Shown here: one piece after another, positions 7,469 to 12,313 of the stretch
Position numbering within the stretch: the stretch's first letter is position 1
Layout of the letters: each line of letters begins with the position of its first letter
DNA from: Desulfobacula sp.
GTDB taxonomy: Bacteria; Desulfobacterota; Desulfobacteria; Desulfobacterales; Desulfobacteraceae
Length of the DNA: 12,313 nucleotides
Reading direction: 5' to 3'
NCBI GenBank assembly: GCA_018702715.1
Contig: JABIYQ010000153.1
Span: 1-12,313 of the forward strand
Notes under the pieces: model-generated
Seen by the model: the letters and a program-made list of their open reading frames with translations, nothing else
Told to the model about the DNA's origin: nothing
Databases searched by the model: none
Position numbers and translations under genes: made by a program

Positions 7469-8350
7469 ATGAATCCATCCATAAATACGAATGATCTTTT
7501 AGAACTTATAACCTCTGGTAAAAGGGTAACCCTTCTGGATGTCCGAAGAGAAACCGATGTCATGGCGTCTGAATGTAAAATTAAGGGTGCTCAATGGCGC
7601 AGTCCCGAATCTGTCGAAGAGTGGGAAGGTGAATTTTCCAAAGATCAAAAGACGGTTGTTTATTGTGTAAAAGGCGGACAGGTCAGCCAGTCGGTTGCCA
7701 GACATCTTGTTGAAAAAGGCATTGACGCGGCTTTTCTGGAAGGCGGTATTAAAGCCTGGCAGGAAACCGGTCTACCGACTCAGGAAAACCCCATGAACCG
7801 GAGAAGCTATACCATTCAGGATTCAGATTTAGAAATTCTGAGAAACACCGGCATGTCTGAAGAGGACATTGCCCACAGCACAAAAGTTGCACAGAAAGCG
7901 CTCGAAATCGCTGCCCGTATCAAAAAACCGCTGGACATGGAATTGATCGGTCGCGGCGCTCTTTTCCATGATCTGGGCAAAGCCCGGACCCATGCCATGG
8001 AACATGGTATGATCGGTGCTGAGGTAGGCGCATCATTAGGACTTTCAAAAGAAATCACAGATATAATGGAGAAACATATACGTGGCGGCCTGACCCCGGC
8101 AGAAGCGGAAGAACTGGGTCTGCCGGTCAAGGATTACACGCTTTATCGGCTTGAGGAGCGGATCATTATCTATGCTGACCGTCTTGTTGATATTATCACC
8201 GAAGATATTGTTCCGATAAAGGATGAAAAAGAAGCAGAACAACAATTTGAGCACATATTGTCAACCATAGCTAAATACGGAAAAAATGATATAACAATGA
8301 AACGATATTTGAAATATCACAAGGAAATCCAGGGCCTTTCGGTCTCGTAA
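7469..8350 (+). CDS. Rhodanese-HD domain fusion protein
   Basis: 293 residues. The N-terminal rhodanese domain (about 8-103) has LLDVRRETD (22-30) and the active-site loop YCVKGGQVS (65-73) with catalytic C66; such single-domain rhodaneses accompany chromate genes in other bacteria. The C-terminal HD domain (about 130-270) has H136, the doublet H167-D168 in ALFHDLGKART, H179, H203 and D237 in YADRLVDI, the full metal-ligand pattern of a phosphohydrolase. The start at 7469 follows AAGGAGA, 25 bp after chrA; the frame extends further upstream inside chrA but without support. An internal ATG (residue 109, at 7793) with AGGA before it, at the junction of the domains, might give a separate HD protein. 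Sulfur transfer plus phosphohydrolase action is a prediction; substrates unknown. Last gene of the operon. Confidence 0.9.
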   Translation: MNPSINTNDLLELITSGKRVTLLDVRRETDVMASECKIKGAQWRSPESVEEWEGEFSKDQKTVVYCVKGGQVSQSVARHLVEKGIDAAFLEGGIKAWQETGLPTQENPMNRRSYTIQDSDLEILRNTGMSEEDIAHSTKVAQKALEIAARIKKPLDMELIGRGALFHDLGKARTHAMEHGMIGAEVGASLGLSKEITDIMEKHIRGGLTPAEAEELGLPVKDYTLYRLEERIIIYADRLVDIITEDIVPIKDEKEAEQQFEHILSTIAKYGKNDITMKRYLKYHKEIQGLSVS

Positions 8351-8407
8351 TTTGAATTCTGTTTTTCCTAAAAAAGGAGACATAAGATTGATTTTTTTTC
8401 GGGAAAA
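8351..8407 (+). other. Intergenic with orphan ribosome binding site
   Basis: AAAAAAGGAGA at 8370-8380 matches the AAGGAGA sites of the genes upstream, but the start codon position reads ATTG and only a short run antisense to the marR gene follows. It looks like the trace of a seventh operon gene lost by deletion or replacement. A poly-T stretch (8391-8399) follows, with no clear stem before it, so no convincing terminator is seen between the converging chr and marR genes. Confidence 0.4.
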
Positions 8408-8821
8408 TTATATTTTTTTAAGCATCTTTTCGATAATAGTTCCAAAAATCTGCTGCTCTTTATCAGTTAAATCGGCAACAATTTCCTGAGTCATTTTTAT
8501 ATGGAAGTTGTGATGCTGCTTAAAATAGGCTCGCCCAGTTTCCGTCAATTCTATGAGATAGGCTCGTCGGTCAGTTTTGCAAGGTTGGCGGATCAGTAGT
8601 TGCTTTTCTTCAAGCCGGTCAACAGCTACTGTTAATGTTCCAGTGGTCACTCCTATTTTCTCGGCAAGATCTTTCATTTTAATTGGGCCTGCATGTCCAA
8701 CGATTTCGATGGTATGTGCCTGTGCTGTTGACAGTCCAGAATCCCTGACAACAGAATCTTCCCATGATGAAAGTCTTTCGTAAAACTCGACAATTATTTT
8801 TGAGAGATGTTTAATGTCCAT
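8408..8821 (-). CDS. MarR-family transcriptional regulator, possibly metal-sensing
   Basis: 137 residues, the usual MarR size. The winged helix-turn-helix covers about 48-100: MKDLAEKIGVTTGTLTVAVDRLEEKQLL, then the wing with the family signature DRRAYLIELTETG (84-96). Helices at both ends provide dimerisation. An unusual cysteine (C81) sits in the wing. Residues E21, H36, H103 and H107 (the latter in HHNFH) can be lined up with the E24, H42, H108, H112 zinc site of streptococcal AdcR if a three-residue loop deletion is allowed; this was aligned by eye. The start ATG has only a weak AAGG upstream. It is divergent from the P-type ATPase gene, with two palindromic sites between them, and probably controls that gene and itself. 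No other metal regulator is seen nearby. Confidence 0.88.
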   Translation of the reverse strand: MDIKHLSKIIVEFYERLSSWEDSVVRDSGLSTAQAHTIEIVGHAGPIKMKDLAEKIGVTTGTLTVAVDRLEEKQLLIRQPCKTDRRAYLIELTETGRAYFKQHHNFHIKMTQEIVADLTDKEQQIFGTIIEKMLKKI

Positions 8822-8894
8822 ATATGATGCCTTGTCTTTTTGAGTAAGTTTCTAATTCCTCTATCATAGGCATTTTATTAAGACAATAAAAATG

Positions 8895-8940
8895 TTTGAC
8901 GTTCAAAATACTTGACACTCAATGCGAATTTATGTATTTA
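8895..8940 (+). promoter_or_regulatory. Tandem MarR operators over ATPase promoter
   Basis: Two copies of a short palindrome lie 16 bp apart: TTGACGTTCAA (8896-8906) and TTGACACTCAA (8912-8922), both TTGA-N3-TCAA. The first extends to the 13-bp TTTGA-CGT-TCAAA. The second contains a perfect -35 box TTGACA (8912-8917), and a weak -10 candidate TATTTA (8935-8940) follows after 17 bp. A regulator bound here would cover the promoter. The position, in the gap between divergent marR and ATPase genes, is typical of MarR operators. The -10 match is poor and the exact start of transcription is uncertain. Confidence 0.6.
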
Positions 8941-8996
8941 GAGCTTCTTATAGATTGAGTTACAAAATATTTGAATATCAAACAAAGAGGTTTTTG

Positions 8997-10856
8997 ATGA
9001 TAGGAAGGCATGGAAAATTAAATATATATAAAGAATTATTCTCATCTGATGATTTTATGAAAACCGCTGTGGGGGGTGCTCTTATACCCATTGCATTCCT
9101 TTTGAAATCTATCCAGATTCAGAGCATCCCATACATCAGTGTTATGGATATGCTCCTTATCTTGTCTGTAATTATAAATGGAGCACCCATAATAATTGAA
9201 GCTGTTAAAGGTATTTCGGAAAAGCAGATGAACGTCGATGAACTTGTATCCATTGCGATTATTGCTTGTCTGCTTAATGGCAATTTTCTTGAAGCCGCAA
9301 TCGTTTCTGCCATTATGGTTACCGGTGCCTTAATTGAAGAGGCTGTCAGTGACTCTGCGAGACATGCCATTGAGAGCCTAATAGAAACGACTCCAGATAC
9401 AGCCATCCTTAAAAAGAATGGTAGAGAAAAAGAGGTGAAGGTTTCTCAGATTATCAAAGGAGATATTATTGTTGTGAAGCCTGGTGGTATTATCCCTGTT
9501 GATGGTGCTGTACTTGAAGGCATATCTGCCGTGGATGAATCAGCGGTTACAGGTGAACCAATACCTAAACAAAAGAAAGTGGGAGATGATGTCTGGGCCG
9601 GAACAGTTAACACTGATGGATTCATGAGAGTCAGGGCTGAAAAAGTGGGTGACGATTCAACAATGGGTAAAATTATTTCAATGGTCACAGCAGCGGAACA
9701 ATCCCAAATTGAATCGGCAAAGATTGTCGACCGATATGCGGCATGGTTTACTCCGGTTATACTTACAGTTGCGATTTTGACATTTGTTTTTACCCGGGAC
9801 GTTGAAAGAGCGATCACCGTATTGATCGTCGGCTGCCCCTGTTCTTTTCTTTTAGCAGGACCAGTTGCAACGGTGTCAGCTATAGGACAAGCGGCAAAGG
9901 AAGGAATCCTGGTCAAGGGTGGTATTTATCTGGAAAATATTGCAAAAGCCTCAGGGATATTTTTCGATAAAACAGGCACATTAACCAACGGCTCTCCAGA
10001 AGTAAAAAAAATTATCCAATCGTTAGATATTGATGAAAACCTTTTGATCCAAACGGTTGCTGCTATGGAAAAAAAGATGAACCATCCATTGGCCCGGGCA
10101 GTTGTTCAAAAAGCCAAAGATCTTTCGTTGATGATTCCAGAAGCCCATGATGTGATCAATATACCAGGTCGGGGGATTAAAGGTGCCGTGGATGGGCGGT
10201 TGATTGAAGTAACAACTACCCAGGAATTTTCAGATCAGGGGTACACAACGGTTGAAGTAAAAATAGATCAGGAAATTAAAGGATACATCTGCATGCAGGA
10301 TCAGGCCAGGGGTTCGGCCGCTAAAACTATCGAGGACCTTAAAAAGTTAGGGTTAAAAGATATCGCAGTGATTTCAGGTGATCAAGATGCACCGGTAAAA
10401 AACATCTGTGACCAGATAGGGATTGAAAAATCATATGCCCGACAAACACCTGGAGATAAACTGGATAGGATATCCGAATATGATAAAGGATTATTGGTTT
10501 ATGTGGGCGATGGAATCAATGATGCTCCTGCTTTGAAGGCTTCTGACACTGGAATTGCCATGGGGCTGAACGGATCAGATGCAGCACTTGAAACGGCCGA
10601 TATTGTCCTAATGAATGACAGGCTGGATAAACTGGGTTTTTTGTTCTCCCTTAGTCGAACCATGTGCAGGGTCATTCAAATTAGTATCGCCATTAGTTTT
10701 TTAATCAATCTGTTTTCTGTAATTGCAGGGTTTATGGGGTGGTTGACACCAATTTTAGGGGCAGTTACCCATAACATAGGTTCAATCCTTGTTGTTGGGC
10801 TTTCAGCTTCCATCGGTCTGTTTGTAAAAAAGAACAATTTCGTTTCTAAACCATAA
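8997..10856 (+). CDS. P1B-type heavy-metal transporting ATPase
   Basis: 619-residue inner-membrane P-type ATPase that moves a transition metal ion with ATP. Motifs: TGEP (185-188) in the actuator domain, metal-binding CPC (280-282) in the sixth helix, DKTGT (324-328) with the phosphorylated D324, the P1B-specific HP pair (363-364), and GDGINDAPAL (504-513). The last helix carries THNIGS (591-596). Eight helices are seen. There is no N-terminal CxxC or His-rich metal-binding domain: the first helix begins near residue 21. The CPC is followed by SFLLAGP instead of the common ALxxxTP. Metal specificity is not clear; HNxGS in the last helix is neither the typical copper nor the typical zinc/cadmium pattern. 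The start at 8997 follows AAAGAGG; a frame start at 8922 would lie inside the operator. Confidence 0.93.
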   Translation: MIGRHGKLNIYKELFSSDDFMKTAVGGALIPIAFLLKSIQIQSIPYISVMDMLLILSVIINGAPIIIEAVKGISEKQMNVDELVSIAIIACLLNGNFLEAAIVSAIMVTGALIEEAVSDSARHAIESLIETTPDTAILKKNGREKEVKVSQIIKGDIIVVKPGGIIPVDGAVLEGISAVDESAVTGEPIPKQKKVGDDVWAGTVNTDGFMRVRAEKVGDDSTMGKIISMVTAAEQSQIESAKIVDRYAAWFTPVILTVAILTFVFTRDVERAITVLIVGCPCSFLLAGPVATVSAIGQAAKEGILVKGGIYLENIAKASGIFFDKTGTLTNGSPEVKKIIQSLDIDENLLIQTVAAMEKKMNHPLARAVVQKAKDLSLMIPEAHDVINIPGRGIKGAVDGRLIEVTTTQEFSDQGYTTVEVKIDQEIKGYICMQDQARGSAAKTIEDLKKLGLKDIAVISGDQDAPVKNICDQIGIEKSYARQTPGDKLDRISEYDKGLLVYVGDGINDAPALKASDTGIAMGLNGSDAALETADIVLMNDRLDKLGFLFSLSRTMCRVIQISIAISFLINLFSVIAGFMGWLTPILGAVTHNIGSILVVGLSASIGLFVKKNNFVSKP

Positions 10857-11060
10857 ATTACTTTTGAATAATGTTGTGATGCAGAACCCCGAATAGAATT
10901 ATAGCTATCAGTTTCCCAAATAACTGCTCTACTTAGACAGATAGGGGCTAACCTTAAAAAAATGAATTTACTTGTGTTATAATTTTTGGAAATGTCACAT
11001 TGACAAACTACACTCGAATATAGTTGACACATATTACTTTAACATGTATTTTTGACCGCT
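10857..11060 (+). promoter_or_regulatory. Spacer with candidate promoter for His-rich gene
   Basis: No gene in about 200 bp and no clear terminator for the ATPase gene. Two TTGACA boxes occur 24 bp apart (11000-11005 and 11024-11029). The second is 17 bp from TATTTT (11047-11052), which would start transcription close to or at the ATG at 11061, giving a very short leader or none. This agrees with the absence of a good ribosome binding site before that gene. The marR-type TTGA-N3-TCAA site is not present here, so this gene is probably controlled separately. Confidence 0.35.
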
Positions 11061-11480
11061 ATGACTAAACGGATTTTGATATTCATCATACTGGGAACCT
11101 TTTTATTCCCCGTGTATGGTTCATTTGGTGGACATGACTTCCAACATGCTATGCATGTTGTTTATGAAGCGCACCATCTGAAAAAAAATCATGAGCATCC
11201 CCCCCATGATCATTCCATACCCAATGATAACGCAGACAAGCATCCATTAGATGTAACCCTGGCTTCTTATCTTGAAGATCACGATCATGGTGAGTTGCAG
11301 ATTTCTTCCAAGAAAGGGATGCGTTTTTCAAGAGGTCCGTTATACAAAGCAAATAATAATTATACCTATTCTATTGAAAATGATCCTGAAATCATTTTGT
11401 CGCTAAACCAGGAACTACCTGTCGTTCTCCTTAGAAATGATTTGTATTTAAAAACACAAAGATTACGTATTGGCCTTTAA
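11061..11480 (+). CDS. Secreted histidine-rich protein, putative metal binding
   Basis: 139 residues. The N terminus MTKRILIFIILGTFLFPVYG looks like a signal peptide, so the protein is probably periplasmic. Residues 25-76 hold 12 histidines in an acidic, flexible stretch (HDFQHAMH, EAHH, HEHPPHDH, EDHDHG), as in metal-buffering proteins. The rest (77-139) has no recognised domain. The ATG at 11061 is chosen; a TTG three codons before it is the only in-frame alternative, and neither has a clear ribosome binding site. It lies between the metal ATPase and a HupE-type membrane protein, suggesting it binds or delivers a divalent metal such as nickel, cobalt or zinc in the periplasm. Family unknown. 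Confidence 0.75.
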   Translation: MTKRILIFIILGTFLFPVYGSFGGHDFQHAMHVVYEAHHLKKNHEHPPHDHSIPNDNADKHPLDVTLASYLEDHDHGELQISSKKGMRFSRGPLYKANNNYTYSIENDPEIILSLNQELPVVLLRNDLYLKTQRLRIGL

Positions 11481-11698
11481 TTGTTCCTAATTCCTAACTT
11501 AATTTAATCAATTTAGCTGAACCGGAAAGAAGTCTGGTGTATAGGACTCTATCCTGAAGGGATTTATTGCAGCGACTATAAAGGGTCGTTGTGAAAAATA
11601 GCGTTTCACCTTTCTTAGTGAAGCCCTGTGTTTTCATTGTTCTTCACAATATTCCGGAATATTATATGTTTAATGCAACAACGAAATGAGGTGTTTCA
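11481..11698 (+). promoter_or_regulatory. Leader with palindrome before the HupE gene
   Basis: Key element: the perfect 16-bp palindrome AATATTCCGGAATATT (11648-11663). It lies between TTGTTC (11637-11642) and TATTAT (11660-11665), a -35/-10 pair with 17-bp spacing, so a bound regulator would sit in the promoter spacer. Upstream, 11570-11630 can form small stems: CAGCGAC with GTCGTTG (one mismatch, near 11571-11592) and TTTCAC with GTGAA. The upstream part could be a structured remnant; it does not resemble a cobalamin or NiCo riboswitch as I know them. Confidence 0.45.
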
Positions 11699-12313
11699 AT
11701 GATTCAAAACTCAATCGAACATAGACGCTTAATCCTTTTTGCCCTGTTAGCCGTGCTGGCAATTCTTGGTGGTTTAGTGCCCGATGTAATTGCGCACGGG
11801 GTAACAACCGGAGACAAAGGGTATATTCAAGAAATTTCCGGTGTATTACCAATTCCATTTATCTACCTTGGTGCCAAACACATGATGACAGGATATGATC
11901 ATTTGCTGTTTCTTTTTGGTGTCATTTTCTTTTTGTATCGTCTTAAGGATGTCGGGATATATGTCACACTGTTTGCCGTTGGCCATGTGATTACCTTGCT
12001 CTCAGGTGTCTTGATGCAAATCAGCATCAACGCGTATATCATCGACGCGATTATCGGGTTTTCAGTTGTTTACAAATCCCTGGATAATATGGGTGCTTTC
12101 CAGCGGTGGTTTGGATTTCAGCCCAATACAAAAGTGGCAACCTTGATTTTTGGTCTATTCCATGGATTTGGCCTTGCAACAAAAGTGTTAGACTACAAAC
12201 TCTCTCCAGATGGGCTTTTGCCAAATCTTGTTTTTTTCAACGTTGGTGTGGAAATTGGTCAGTTATTGGCTCTGTCTGTGATTCTTATAGCAATTACATA
12301 CTGGCGAAAATCA
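11699..12313 (+). CDS. hupE: HupE/UreJ-family membrane protein (3' end outside window)
   Basis: 205 codons visible, open to the last base with no stop. Starts at ATG 11699 behind GAGGTG. The N terminus has a hydrophobic segment (LILFALLAVLAILGGLVPDV) and then the family core: the motif HMMTGYDHLLFLFGVIFFLY at about residues 61-80, FAVGHVITLLSGVL (97-110) and FGLFHGFGLA (about 151-160). Repeated His/Asp in membrane helices are typical of HupE/UreJ_2 proteins, which are held to be nickel or cobalt permeases or metal-handling accessory proteins of the inner membrane. Several more helices are seen up to the end of the window. It follows the His-rich gene after 218 bp and has its own candidate promoter. 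The metal and direction of transport are not shown by the sequence. Confidence 0.88.
   Translation, partial: MIQNSIEHRRLILFALLAVLAILGGLVPDVIAHGVTTGDKGYIQEISGVLPIPFIYLGAKHMMTGYDHLLFLFGVIFFLYRLKDVGIYVTLFAVGHVITLLSGVLMQISINAYIIDAIIGFSVVYKSLDNMGAFQRWFGFQPNTKVATLIFGLFHGFGLATKVLDYKLSPDGLLPNLVFFNVGVEIGQLLALSVILIAITYWRKS

Noticed and set aside
8922..8996. Longer P-type ATPase start at 8922
   Set aside because: That ATG overlaps the second operator and the -35/-10 region and has no ribosome binding site; the ATG at 8997 follows AAAGAGG.
11481..11698. Cobalamin or NiCo riboswitch before the HupE gene
   Set aside because: Some stems can be drawn, but the conserved core sequences of these riboswitches are not seen.
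1..12313. tRNA, rRNA or CRISPR array
   Set aside because: No regularly spaced repeats and no recognisable tRNA or rRNA sequence were seen when reading the window; not tested with a search program.

Overview
The window looks like a piece of chromosome (or plasmid) from an AT-leaning anaerobic Gram-negative bacterium, most likely a Desulfobacterota (deltaproteobacterial) sulfate reducer. That placement is inference. It rests on the A+T-rich DNA, the mixture of metal-resistance modules and an integrase-carrying IS91-type element; there is no phylogenetic marker gene here. The whole window reads as accessory DNA: a decaying insertion element followed by two or three metal or oxyanion handling modules.

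Left part (1-2650). An IS91-family element lies on the minus strand: an intact HUH (Y1) transposase, preceded by a tyrosine recombinase that is broken. The recombinase is frameshifted on a run of nine A (minus strand), and its restored tail lacks the catalytic tyrosine. Both ends carry the heptamer CTATCCG: one copy lies in a 16-bp palindrome before the recombinase, the other beside a small hairpin downstream of the transposase. Just outside the element is a long nested hairpin of about 113 nt (2534-2646). The stretch 2650-3310 has no gene I can support.

Centre (3313-8350). A chromate-resistance operon runs on the plus strand: chrB, a 57-aa unknown protein, a 94-aa unknown protein, an MFS transporter, chrA, and a rhodanese-HD domain fusion. 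Gaps are 3-48 nt and most genes have an AAGGAGA-type ribosome binding site. A candidate promoter before chrB has a perfect dyad (TTGTTAC-N9-GTAACAA) over its -10 box, a plausible site for control by ChrB. The operon would sense chromate (ChrB), export it (ChrA, perhaps with the MFS pump) and handle sulfur or redox or nucleotide signals (rhodanese-HD). After the last gene there is a ribosome-binding-site-like sequence with no gene behind it, suggesting the operon was once longer.

Right part (8408-12313). A MarR-family regulator is divergent from a P1B-type metal ATPase that has no N-terminal metal-binding domain. Between them are two tandem TTGAC-N2-TCAA sites, one overlapping a TTGACA -35 box. 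The regulator keeps residues that can be matched to the zinc site of AdcR/ZitR. Then come a secreted histidine-rich small protein and a HupE/UreJ-type membrane protein that runs off the end of the window, with a perfect 16-bp palindrome in its candidate promoter. Together these suggest a transition-metal homeostasis module whose metal cannot be fixed from the sequence.
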